A stretch of 64,000 nucleotides of DNA, taken from positions 62,001-126,000 of the forward strand of contig JAVKDD010000033.1 of NCBI GenBank assembly GCA_040222455.1. Direction: 5' to 3'. This DNA comes from RHLJ01 sp040222455. Lineage in GTDB: Bacteria > Bacteroidota > Rhodothermia > Balneolales > Balneolaceae. A model generated the notes under the pieces. The model had not been told where the DNA came from. It saw nothing but the letters and a program-made list of their open reading frames with translations, and did not search any database. Below are positions 26,434 through 35,167 of this stretch, in pieces (positions within the stretch are counted from its first letter, which is position 1; the number at the start of each line of letters is the position of its first letter). Made by a program: the position numbers and the translations under genes.

Positions 26434-28800
26434 TTGAAGAATTTAAATAGGGTACTTTATTTAGCTGTATTCTCTTTTTTAATGCTTTTACTAGCACAAA
26501 AAAGTGTGGCTCAGGGTACCATCCAACGGAGTACTCTTGATTTATCAGACTATAATTTTGAGAATAACAGCGAGATTCCTTTAAAAGGAGAATGGGAGTT
26601 TTTTTGGAACGAGCTAATAGAGCCTGGCGAACCACTAAGAAAATTACCATCCAATGTTACTTTTCCACACTTATGGAATGATTATGAAGAATTGAGTTCA
26701 TTTGGGTATGCAACGTATAAAATGAAAATTATACTCCCAAAAAAATATCCCAAACTTGCGCTTACCATACCGGATATGTATTCCTCTTATCGCCTTTATT
26801 TTAATGATAAGATTATAGCACAAAATGGAAACGTTGGAACTTCTAAAGAACAATATTCTCCAAAATGGCTACCGATTACTGTCCCCCTAGATCCATTCCA
26901 AACAAATACAATTAATGTAACTCTTCAAGTAGCGAACTTCGATCATCATAAAGGGGGTGTTCGGATTCCAATTTTTTTAGGCAATGAAGATACATTACAA
27001 CGAAACCGAGAGATAGAGCTAGGATATACTTTTGTACTTACTGGAAGCTTAATAATGGGAGCCCTTTTCTTTTTTGGACTCTACACATTTGGAAAACAAG
27101 AGAAAACCATTCTTTATTTTGCCCTTTTTTGTCTTGTGTACAGCTATCGAATAATTGGAACAGAACTCTATCCACTTCATTTTTTGCTTCCTAACTTACC
27201 ATGGGAGCTTACTCTAAAGTTTGAGTACATATCACTGTATCTCTCTGCTTCTTTGTTTGGAATGTTTATAAAAAACCTCTACCCAAACGAAGCTTCGAAA
27301 TACATAATGGATGGTTTTAATTACACTTTTCTAGCTTTTAGTTTTTTAGCACTAATACTCCCTGCATTTTATTTTACATCCATCATTGACTATTTCTTTG
27401 TGTTATTGGCAGTTTATATTGTGTATGCTATTTATATTTTGGTTAAAGCTTTCCTTAACAAACAAGTAGGATCCATCTTTGCCCTATCAAGTATTGGAAT
27501 TGTATTTATAGTGTTTGTGTATGATTTACTTGAATATTTTGTTGTAGTTGAAGAAAATCTTTTAATCAATTTTACTGGATATATTTCTTTCTTTTTTCTT
27601 CAATCACTCACTCTTTCAAATCGCTTTTCGCATACACTTAATCTTGCTAAAGAAAGAGCTGAATCTGCCTCAGTAGCAAAAACACATTTTCTTTCTACAA
27701 TGGGACACGAACTTCGAACACCTCTTAATGCAGTAATAGGATTATCTGAATTATTATTAGATAGTAAATCCGAAAAAGAAAAAATGCAGTTTGCAACTAC
27801 CATTAAAAGGAGTGGCGAAAACTTACTTAGTATCATCAATAATATTCTAGATTTTACAAAAATTGAGTCATCTGATGTTGAACTTGAATATTCCCCAACT
27901 CATGTCCCTTATTTAATTGCAGATATTATAAAAATGCTTGGTTCACTTACCGATTCGAAAAAAGTTAAACTTAGTTTTCGATTTGATGATTCACTTCCTG
28001 AGTACATAAAAACGGATAATACCAGATTACGGCAAGTCTTAATCAACCTAATTGGTAATGCTATTAAATTTACAGATGAGGGAAAAATATCGGTGCACGT
28101 TACTACTACTGAATCAATTTCAGCAAAAGGCCAAATACTATTTATTGTAAAAGATACAGGAATTGGAATTCCAGAAGATAAAATGAGTTTGTTATTCGAC
28201 CGTTTCTCACAAATTGAAGCAGATAGAAATAGAAGATATGGCGGTACGGGATTAGGATTAGCAATTAGTAAGCGTTTGATTGAGGGAATGGGCGGTCGTA
28301 TTTGGGTACAAAGTAAAAAGGACTCTGGTACAACATTCTATTTCACCATCGACTCAAACCCTGTTTCAAAATATGAGCGCGAAGAACTTGAGAAAAAGCT
28401 TAATCCAAAAAAATCGTTAGAGAGCCGTAAAGAAATATCTATTTTAGCTGTCGAGGATAATCTTATTAACCAAAAGGTAGTTCTAAAAGTACTTGAGCGG
28501 CTTGGTCATATTGCTGATGTTGCAAATAATGGCTTTGAAGCTGTTCAAAAAGTTCAAGAGAAAAGTTATGATCTAATTTTCATGGATATGGAAATGCCCG
28601 AAATGGATGGAATTGAAGCGACCATAAAGATTAAAGAACTTGGAGTAAAGGCTCACTTTCCTACAATTATAGCAATGACCGCAAATGCTACTACCGAAGA
28701 TCGAGCTCGATGCTTCGAAGCAGGTATGGTTGATTTTATTTCTAAACCTATTACTTTAAGCACAACAGAATCTGTACTTTTAAAATGGTTTCCGTCATAA
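26434..28800 (+). CDS. 7TM hybrid histidine kinase (DISM-like sensor, HisKA, HATPase, REC), copy 1
   Basis: The frame opens at ATG 26359, but that codon lies inside the preceding terminator; TTG at 26434 gives MKNLNRVLYLAVFSFLMLLL, a normal signal peptide, so I prefer it. After the signal come an extracytoplasmic jelly-roll/galactose-binding-like domain (about 20-180) with GEWEFFWNEL, seven membrane helices, and HisKA with the phospho-His in STMGHELRTPLNAVIG. HATPase boxes are LINLIGNAIKF, KDTGIGIPEDK and YGGTGLGLAISK. A C-terminal REC domain has its Asp in LIFMDMEMPEMDG. The ligand is unknown. It lies 5' to a paralogue of the same layout. Confidence 0.9.
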   Translation: MKNLNRVLYLAVFSFLMLLLAQKSVAQGTIQRSTLDLSDYNFENNSEIPLKGEWEFFWNELIEPGEPLRKLPSNVTFPHLWNDYEELSSFGYATYKMKIILPKKYPKLALTIPDMYSSYRLYFNDKIIAQNGNVGTSKEQYSPKWLPITVPLDPFQTNTINVTLQVANFDHHKGGVRIPIFLGNEDTLQRNREIELGYTFVLTGSLIMGALFFFGLYTFGKQEKTILYFALFCLVYSYRIIGTELYPLHFLLPNLPWELTLKFEYISLYLSASLFGMFIKNLYPNEASKYIMDGFNYTFLAFSFLALILPAFYFTSIIDYFFVLLAVYIVYAIYILVKAFLNKQVGSIFALSSIGIVFIVFVYDLLEYFVVVEENLLINFTGYISFFFLQSLTLSNRFSHTLNLAKERAESASVAKTHFLSTMGHELRTPLNAVIGLSELLLDSKSEKEKMQFATTIKRSGENLLSIINNILDFTKIESSDVELEYSPTHVPYLIADIIKMLGSLTDSKKVKLSFRFDDSLPEYIKTDNTRLRQVLINLIGNAIKFTDEGKISVHVTTTESISAKGQILFIVKDTGIGIPEDKMSLLFDRFSQIEADRNRRYGGTGLGLAISKRLIEGMGGRIWVQSKKDSGTTFYFTIDSNPVSKYEREELEKKLNPKKSLESRKEISILAVEDNLINQKVVLKVLERLGHIADVANNGFEAVQKVQEKSYDLIFMDMEMPEMDGIEATIKIKELGVKAHFPTIIAMTANATTEDRARCFEAGMVDFISKPITLSTTESVLLKWFPS

Positions 28801-28820
28801 GTTGAGCTTAATTTTTTTGT

Positions 28821-31616
28821 ATGATTTATTATTTAATCAATTCAATCTTAAATAAGCTTCTTTTAGTCTTTTCTAGAAATACATTCCTGATTTTTATTTA
28901 TTCGCTCGTTTTTACTTCTATTTCACTTGCACAAGTCAATAACGAAAAGGCAAATTTTGACTTATCATCTCATAATTTTGAAACTGAAAACCACATCGAA
29001 CTAACTGGAAATTGGTTATTCTATTGGAACCAACTACTTACTCCTTCGAGTATAGATTCCGCTACAAATAATCAATTAATGCCTTTTACAACACTTTGGA
29101 ATAATAACCCAGAGCTAAGTGCGAATGGTTTTTCTACTTATAAAGCTACGGTTTACTTGCCAAAGAGTAGACCCTCACTAGCCTTAGATATTCCTGATTT
29201 TTATTCCTCTTACCTTCTTTTTGTTAATGGAAAAGAAATAGCTAGAAATGGAATTCCAAGTACTTCAAAGGAAACATATACCCCTTATTGGCTTCCGAAA
29301 ACTGTAGCTTTGGGAGAAATCTCGTCCGATACGCTAAACTTTGTATTACAGGTTTCAAATTTTCACCACAAAAAAGGTGGGGCTTATCAAGCTATAAAAA
29401 TCGGAACTGCAGAAAGTTTGTTTGATGCTCGTTATTTAGAATACGGATATGCTTTCTTGCTTACTGGGGCTTTATTAATGGGTGGGTTATTTTTTTTAGG
29501 ACTCTACCTTTTTGGTAGGCACGAAACTACAATTCTTTATTTCTCATTTTTCTGTATTGTTTACAGCTATAGAATTATTGGATTCGGATCCTACCCTCTA
29601 CATTTTCTATTTCAAGATATTCCTTGGATTGTAACTTTAAAACTTGAATATATAACCCTCTTTCTATCTGGTTACTTATTTGGTATTTATACACTTAATT
29701 TATATCCAAAAGAGACGTCAAAACCTCCTATTTATTTTTTGAGTAGTATTTCATTACTCTTTATGGCTATTTCGTTACTTCTACCTCCTGCCATTTTTAC
29801 TCATTTAGTTGCCCCTTATTTTGTAGTTTTGATAGTCTATATACTTTATGCTTTTTGGGTATATACAAAAGCAGCTATAAATAAAAGTATTGGTGCACCC
29901 TTTGCTTTAGGTAGTACAGGAGTAGTTTTCGTTGTATTCTTATTCCAAATCATGGTGTACTTTGGTTTTTTAAATGAATTTTTACTCCTCAATTTTTTTG
30001 GATACTTAAGTTTTTTCTTTTTCCAATCTCTTATTCTTTCCTATCGTTTTGCAGAATCTTTAAAACTTGCCAAAATGCAAGCAGAAGAGTCATCGATTGC
30101 AAAATCTCAGTTCCTATCCACAATGAGTCATGAAATCAGGACCCCCCTAAATGCGGTAATTGGACTTTCAGGACTTCTTACAGACAGCAACCTAAATGAA
30201 ACACAAAAGGAATACTCACAAACTATTAAACGAAGTGGGGAAAGCCTTCTCAGTATTATTAATAATATTCTGGATTACTCAAAAATCGAGTCCGGAAAAT
30301 TAGAACTCGAAGAATCTGAATTCAATCTGAAAGAATTAATTGAAATGGTTTTCGATTTAACTTCCTCAATCAATGTAAAAGATGATTTAGAGCTCCTATA
30401 CAGATTAGAGGAAAATGTTCCTGAGTTTATAATAGGAGACTCAACACGACTTCAACAAGTACTTATAAACCTGGTCGCAAATGCAATTAAATTCACTTCA
30501 AAAGGTCATATTCTGGTAAATGTATCATTCTTAAATGAAACCGATAGAACTCTTAAGTTTGAAATAAAAGATACTGGAATTGGAATCCCTGAGAATAGGA
30601 TGGATCGGTTGTTTCAAAGTTTTTCTCAAGTTGATGCAAGTTCAACCAGAAAATATGGAGGGACGGGTTTAGGATTGGTTATAAGTAAAAAGCTAGTTGA
30701 AGCAATGGGTGGTACAATTTCAGCTAAAAGCACTTTAAATAAGGGAAGTACTTTTATATTTACGATTTCAGTAGGGTTGAGTTCTAGAAAAAAAGATGCC
30801 ATTCCTTCTCCCATATTAAAAGGGAAAAAGATGTTCATTCTTGATGATAATTTAACCAACTTAGAAATATTAAAACGTCAGTTAGAAAGAACCGAAGTAC
30901 ATGTTCACACCTTCAGCAACCCAAAAGAAATACTATCAAACGCTGAAGCATTTAGCAATTATGACCTCGGTATTCTTGATATGCAAATGCCTGAATTTAA
31001 CGGAATTGATGTTGCTGAAAAACTAAGAACATACTTTAATATTAAGGCATTACCCTTGGTTTTATTAAGTTCTGTTCATGAGTTAAAAGATCAAAATCAA
31101 CGAAGGCTATTTAACCTTTATCTTACAAAACCAATTAAACAAACTCAGCTACTAAACAATCTGGAGAGAATCTTTAGAAGTGACGATTTGAATAAATCAG
31201 ATAAAGTAAAAAGTAACACTCCACTTTCTCTTTTGGGTGGCAAAATTTCAATTCTGGTAGCTGAAGATAATTTAATCAACCAAAAAGTAGTAATACGTAT
31301 CCTAGAACGCTTGGGACTATCCACAGATATTGCACAGAACGGACAAAAAGCCATAGATATGGCACAGAATAAAAAGTATGACCTTATTTTTATGGATATG
31401 GAGATGCCAGTTCTAGATGGTTTAGAAGCAACAAAGAAATTAAAGCTTATTGAAAAGTCACTTCCAAAAATACCTAAGATCATCGCAATGACTGCCAACG
31501 CCTTGCCAGGAGATAAAGAGCGATGCTTGCAAGCTGGTATGGATGACTTTGTAACTAAACCAATTACCGTAGAATCAATAAAAACCATTCTTAAAAAATG
31601 GTTTGGTGATTATTAA
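28821..31616 (+). CDS. 7TM hybrid histidine kinase with two REC domains, copy 2
   Basis: 931 residues, the same layout as its upstream neighbour 20 bases away: signal peptide ending about SISLAQ, jelly-roll-like sensor (GNWLFYWNQL), seven membrane helices, and HisKA with the phospho-His at about residue 437 in STMSHEIRTPLNAVIG. HATPase boxes LINLVANAIKF, KDTGIGIPENR and YGGTGLGLVISK follow. It has two receiver domains, about 675-790 (ILDDNLTN, Asp in GILDMQMPEF, Lys in LTKP) and about 805-925 (VAEDNLINQ, LIFMDMEMP). The extra REC distinguishes it from copy 1. Probably derived by tandem duplication; both may form one signalling relay, but no output regulator is adjacent. Confidence 0.92.
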   Translation: MIYYLINSILNKLLLVFSRNTFLIFIYSLVFTSISLAQVNNEKANFDLSSHNFETENHIELTGNWLFYWNQLLTPSSIDSATNNQLMPFTTLWNNNPELSANGFSTYKATVYLPKSRPSLALDIPDFYSSYLLFVNGKEIARNGIPSTSKETYTPYWLPKTVALGEISSDTLNFVLQVSNFHHKKGGAYQAIKIGTAESLFDARYLEYGYAFLLTGALLMGGLFFLGLYLFGRHETTILYFSFFCIVYSYRIIGFGSYPLHFLFQDIPWIVTLKLEYITLFLSGYLFGIYTLNLYPKETSKPPIYFLSSISLLFMAISLLLPPAIFTHLVAPYFVVLIVYILYAFWVYTKAAINKSIGAPFALGSTGVVFVVFLFQIMVYFGFLNEFLLLNFFGYLSFFFFQSLILSYRFAESLKLAKMQAEESSIAKSQFLSTMSHEIRTPLNAVIGLSGLLTDSNLNETQKEYSQTIKRSGESLLSIINNILDYSKIESGKLELEESEFNLKELIEMVFDLTSSINVKDDLELLYRLEENVPEFIIGDSTRLQQVLINLVANAIKFTSKGHILVNVSFLNETDRTLKFEIKDTGIGIPENRMDRLFQSFSQVDASSTRKYGGTGLGLVISKKLVEAMGGTISAKSTLNKGSTFIFTISVGLSSRKKDAIPSPILKGKKMFILDDNLTNLEILKRQLERTEVHVHTFSNPKEILSNAEAFSNYDLGILDMQMPEFNGIDVAEKLRTYFNIKALPLVLLSSVHELKDQNQRRLFNLYLTKPIKQTQLLNNLERIFRSDDLNKSDKVKSNTPLSLLGGKISILVAEDNLINQKVVIRILERLGLSTDIAQNGQKAIDMAQNKKYDLIFMDMEMPVLDGLEATKKLKLIEKSLPKIPKIIAMTANALPGDKERCLQAGMDDFVTKPITVESIKTILKKWFGDY

Positions 31617-31690
31617 ACCTCTTTCAATCTTTTACTTCTATTGATTTACTTCTTAACTATCATCGTTCTAGGGAACTAATTAAAATTACG

Positions 31691-33004
31691 ATGTTACAGA
31701 AAATATACTCAGGGCACTTTTTTCATCTACCTTTAGCAATATTCTTGGTTATGATATTGGTATTCACTCAATGTAGCGAACCATATACGCCCACCGATAA
31801 ATCAATTTCGGCCATTATAAAAACCTTAAGTTCTGACGAAATGAGAGGGCGGCAAGCTTTTACCAAAGATGTAGAAGTAGCCGAAGACTTTATAGCCTCT
31901 GAATTTGAAAATATTGGTTTGTCAACCTATTCTGAACAAAATGGATTTAAGCAAAATTTTATACTTAACGAAATCAGTATATCCAAAAAGTCCATCACAT
32001 TAGATGGAAAACCCTTAAAGGATGAGCTTTTTTTTGCTATACTAAACGGTCAGAATATTAACTGGAAAACTAATGGAATTGAAGTAGCTGAGATTACAGC
32101 AAAAGATAATTTCAGAGCAAAGTTTCAAGAATATTCAAATTCTGAATCTGATCTCATGGTATTCATAAGCCCAGAATTTTCAGATATTTTTGGAAGATAT
32201 CAAAACTTTTTTTCAAGACCTTCCAGATCGATGGAAGGTGATAATAGTGGGAATATTGTATTTATTTTAGCTCCGACTCCAAACTCATTTTCGGTGCAAT
32301 TAGAACCTAACATTGAAGAAAAAGGATTAGCTAATATTGTTGGAATGATCCCTGGAAATCGAACAAATGAATTCGTTCTTTTTTCAGCTCATCATGATCA
32401 TATTGGTATTCGTATGGATGTTGAAGGTGATTCTATTGCTAACGGAGCAAACGACAATGCTTCGGGAGTAACAGCAGTTATTGAACTAGCCAAGTATTTT
32501 AAAAGTAAAAATAAGCCAGAGCGAACCTTAGTGTTTGCAACCTTTACCGCAGAAGAAGCTGGCGGTTATGGATCTCAATATTTTTCTAAGCAATTCAATC
32601 CTGATGAAATTATAGCCATGTTTAATATCGAAATGATTGGTAAGCCAGCTGTTTCAGGACCAAATACAGCTTGGATTACTGGCTATGAGCGATCAGATTT
32701 TGGAGAATTACTTTCTAAAAGCACGGAAGGAACTGAATACGAATTCTATGCTGACCCATATCCACAGCAAAACTTATTTTATCGTTCTGATAATGCAACT
32801 CTTGCAAGGCTCGGAGTTCCAGCACATACCATCAGTACTACTCCTATCGATGTGGATAAAGATTACCATCAAGTAAGTGACGAGTTTGAAACCATCAATA
32901 TCTCTCATCTAACAAACACTATAAAAGCTATTGCTAGAGCCGCTCAGGGTATTGTGTCTGGTAGGGATACCCCAACTAGAGTAGATGCTAGTTTAGTTGA
33001 TTAA
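31691..33004 (+). CDS. M28 family zinc metallopeptidase, exported
   Basis: 437 residues. A hydrophobic signal (LPLAIFLVMILVFTQC) ends in a Cys that could be lipidated, although FTQC is not a classical lipobox. The catalytic domain has the M28 pattern: FVLFSAHHDHIGIR (ligand His), NGANDNASGVTAVIELA (ligand/bridging Asp), TFTAEEAGGYGSQYF (catalytic Glu-Glu), NIEMIG (Asp replaced by Glu in the bridging strand) and YHQVSDEFE (last His). Probably an aminopeptidase in the periplasm or outer membrane. Its stop overlaps the convergent metZ stop at TTAA 33001-33004. Confidence 0.88.
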   Translation: MLQKIYSGHFFHLPLAIFLVMILVFTQCSEPYTPTDKSISAIIKTLSSDEMRGRQAFTKDVEVAEDFIASEFENIGLSTYSEQNGFKQNFILNEISISKKSITLDGKPLKDELFFAILNGQNINWKTNGIEVAEITAKDNFRAKFQEYSNSESDLMVFISPEFSDIFGRYQNFFSRPSRSMEGDNSGNIVFILAPTPNSFSVQLEPNIEEKGLANIVGMIPGNRTNEFVLFSAHHDHIGIRMDVEGDSIANGANDNASGVTAVIELAKYFKSKNKPERTLVFATFTAEEAGGYGSQYFSKQFNPDEIIAMFNIEMIGKPAVSGPNTAWITGYERSDFGELLSKSTEGTEYEFYADPYPQQNLFYRSDNATLARLGVPAHTISTTPIDVDKDYHQVSDEFETINISHLTNTIKAIARAAQGIVSGRDTPTRVDASLVD

Positions 33005-34179
33005 TTTCCTGATTTATTCAAGGCTTGGTCAATGTCCTCAACAATATCTTTGATATTTTCCAAGCCAGTTGAAATTCGAACCAAGCCTGGGCTAATTCCT
33101 ACCGTCTCTCTTTCTTCATGAGAAAGTTTTGAATGGGTAGTAGAAGCCGGGTGTGTAGCAATACTTCTTGTATCTCCTAAATTGGCAGATAATGAAAGTG
33201 TATTTAGTGAATCCAAAAACTTTCGCCCTTGATTTAAGCCTCCCTTCACTTCAAAAGTAACAATTCCCCCACCCTGTCGCATTTGTTTTTTTGCTAGTGA
33301 ATGTTGAGGATGAGATTCCAGAAAAGGATACTTAACCATCTCCACTTGGGGGTGATTACTTAAAAATTCCGCTAATTCAAGTGCATTTGAACAATGTCGA
33401 TCCATTCGAACAGCTAATGTTTCTAAGCTTTTTGAAAGTATCCATCCATTAAAAGGCGACATGGCAGGTCCAGTATGCCTACCAATAAACATTACTTCGT
33501 CAATTAATTCCTTACGCCCTAGAATTGCACCTCCAAGTACTCTTCCCTGACCGTCAATAAATTTTGTTGCAGAATGAGTTACAATGTCAGCTCCCCATTC
33601 AATTGGATTTTGTAAATATGGAGTTGCAAAACAATTGTCTACATTTACTAACACATTATTCGCTTTCGCGATCTTAGCAATATTTTCAATATCCAGTAAA
33701 TCCAACGCAGGATTTGAAGGAGTTTCAAAGAAAAACATTTTTGTATTTGGAGTAATGGCTTTTTCCCAACCATCAACATCATGTACATCAACGTAAGTAT
33801 GCGTAATTCCCCAACGTGGTAGTAATTGAGTTAAAATTTGATGGGTAGAACCAAATACCGATCTGCATGCAACCACATGATCGCCTTGGTTTAAAAATGA
33901 AGCCAAACTCACAAACATAGCAGCCATACCAGATGCGGTTGAAATACCTGATTCGGCCCCTTCTAAAAGGCAAAGTTTCTCTACAAATTCATCATTGTTA
34001 GGATTTGAATACCTAGAGTATACATTCCCATCTACTTCTTTTGCAAACAAAGCACGAGCGTGGTCAGCATCATCAAACATATAACTCGATGTTGCAAAAA
34101 TAGGAACAGAATGTTCTCGCTGTTGAGTTCTCTCTACTTGATGACGAATAGCCTTCGTTTCAAATTCTTTGTTCTTCAT
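33001..34179 (-). CDS. metZ: O-succinylhomoserine sulfhydrylase-like PLP enzyme
   Basis: 392 residues of the Cys/Met-metabolism PLP family (MetB/MetZ/MetY). The N-terminus has FETKAIRHQ and VYSRYSNPNNDEFVEKL. The Schiff-base Lys is in VTHSATKFIDGQGRVLGG near residue 205. The C-terminus has LSLSANLGDTRSIATHPASTTH with the substrate-carboxylate Arg. The GQGRVLGG segment fits O-succinylhomoserine sulfhydrylase best. It makes homocysteine from activated homoserine and sulfide. The osmC gene upstream overlaps its start by 20 bases, so the two form one transcript. Confidence 0.88.
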   Translation of the reverse strand: MKNKEFETKAIRHQVERTQQREHSVPIFATSSYMFDDADHARALFAKEVDGNVYSRYSNPNNDEFVEKLCLLEGAESGISTASGMAAMFVSLASFLNQGDHVVACRSVFGSTHQILTQLLPRWGITHTYVDVHDVDGWEKAITPNTKMFFFETPSNPALDLLDIENIAKIAKANNVLVNVDNCFATPYLQNPIEWGADIVTHSATKFIDGQGRVLGGAILGRKELIDEVMFIGRHTGPAMSPFNGWILSKSLETLAVRMDRHCSNALELAEFLSNHPQVEMVKYPFLESHPQHSLAKKQMRQGGGIVTFEVKGGLNQGRKFLDSLNTLSLSANLGDTRSIATHPASTTHSKLSHEERETVGISPGLVRISTGLENIKDIVEDIDQALNKSGN

Positions 34180-34594
34180 GGTTATTTAAAATGAATGAGG
34201 AAGTTATTTTTGCCGTTTTTTCCAAGGTTTTGGTTACTGAACAATAAGTACCCATAGAAAGCTCTATAGCCCTACGAATTTTATTCTCATCTAACTCACC
34301 GATAAACTCAAATCGAACGTGAATATTTGTAAACAAAGAAGGTACTTGGTTTGCTTCACGTTCACCATCAATAATAACGGTATAACTCTCTACCTTTTGA
34401 CGTTGTTTTTTGAGAATTGATAGTACATCCATCGAAGCACAAGAGCCTAATGCTACAAGTAACATCTGCATTGGACGAAAACCTTGGTTTTCACCTCCAA
34501 TTGCTTCGGAGCCATCTAACTCTACTCTGTGTCCTTCTTCATTAAGAGCCTGTAGATGCACACCTTCGTTTATTCTGTTAAGTTGAATTTGCAT
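34160..34594 (-). CDS. OsmC family peroxiredoxin-like protein
   Basis: 144 residues with both redox cysteines of the OsmC/YhfA family: ALGSCASMDVLSILKK and MGTYCSVTKTL. The GENQGFRPMQMLLVALGSC segment is the typical leading block. OsmC proteins reduce hydroperoxides; the shorter YhfA-like type in FCB bacteria is often co-located with sulfur genes. It is translationally coupled to metZ (20-base overlap), which suggests a link between thiol stress and homocysteine synthesis. A 16-base perfect palindrome lies just before its start. Confidence 0.9.
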   Translation of the reverse strand: MQIQLNRINEGVHLQALNEEGHRVELDGSEAIGGENQGFRPMQMLLVALGSCASMDVLSILKKQRQKVESYTVIIDGEREANQVPSLFTNIHVRFEFIGELDENKIRRAIELSMGTYCSVTKTLEKTAKITSSFILNNHEEQRI

Positions 34595-34600
34595 ATTTTT

Positions 34601-34616
34601 TTAAGTGAACACTTAA
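34601..34616. promoter_or_regulatory. Perfect palindrome before osmC, possible operator
   Basis: TTAAGTGAACACTTAA is a 16-base perfect palindrome (7-base arms, AA centre) whose edge lies 6 bases ahead of the osmC start codon on the minus strand. The size and symmetry suit a dimeric repressor that blocks initiation of the osmC-metZ transcript. The regulator is unknown; no regulator gene is adjacent. Confidence 0.45.
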
Positions 34617-35095
34617 TATAAGCGTATTACATAGATTTTTATATTGTTTTAAACCGTCTTCTAATGCTCTTAATGACCATATTTTCTTTTTTTAAAATTT
34701 TTTTTGGTTTTGGGAACTTTTAGAAGAACAAATATATTCTACCATTTAGAATGTATTTAAATAAAGGGTGCCATCTTAAGTTTATAACCGAACTTAAATG
34801 GACAATCCCGATTTAGCTAAACTGCAATTGTTATAATTAACAGCCTCTGGCTATGTATTATTCAAATTTTTTAATCAACTTTTGTGAAAAGAGTACAAAC
34901 CTCTCTTTAAGAGGTAAGTGCCATACTTTCCTTTGTGCAGTTCTTTCCTGTTACCAAGGTACTTTACTAAGCTATTTCTGTAAAGACATTTTGGAACACA
35001 GCTAATTAGATATACATCTTATTCTCAACAACTTCCTTGTTTTCTCTAAATAAAACTTCCACGAGAAAACATAATCAACCGTCAAATATGTGTCA
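34617..35095. promoter_or_regulatory. Long non-coding region upstream of nhaA with candidate leader hairpins
   Basis: About 480 bases without a gene. The left half (34617-34800) is AT-rich with long T-tracts and shows nothing definite. The right half carries hairpins on the plus (nhaA) strand: AGCC-TCT-GGCT at 34842-34852, ACCTCT-CTTTA-AGAGGT at 34899-34915, and CTTTAC/GTAAAG arms at 34962-34967 and 34980-34985. Such length and structure are unusual for this window and suggest a structured 5' leader of nhaA. I could not match it to a known riboswitch consensus by eye. Confidence 0.35.
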
Positions 35096-35121
35096 AAACT
35101 TGATATTAGTATATCAAGTTT
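35096..35121. promoter_or_regulatory. 26-base perfect inverted repeat upstream of nhaA
   Basis: AAACTTGATAT (35096-35106) and ATATCAAGTTT (35111-35121) are exact inverted arms around TAGT. It ends 46 bases before the nhaA start and has no T-run after it, so an operator for a dimeric regulator is more likely than a terminator. Confidence 0.6.
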
Positions 35122-35167
35122 ACGCTCTATAAAAACTAAAATCTTCCATTAACACTTTTTCGGAATT

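Noticed and set aside
34640..34830. Possible SAM riboswitch upstream of osmC-metZ on the minus strand
   Set aside because: A GCTAAA-containing piece recalls SAM-II, but the required pairing stem and the SAM-I core sequence are not found, and the distance to osmC is about 200 bases.
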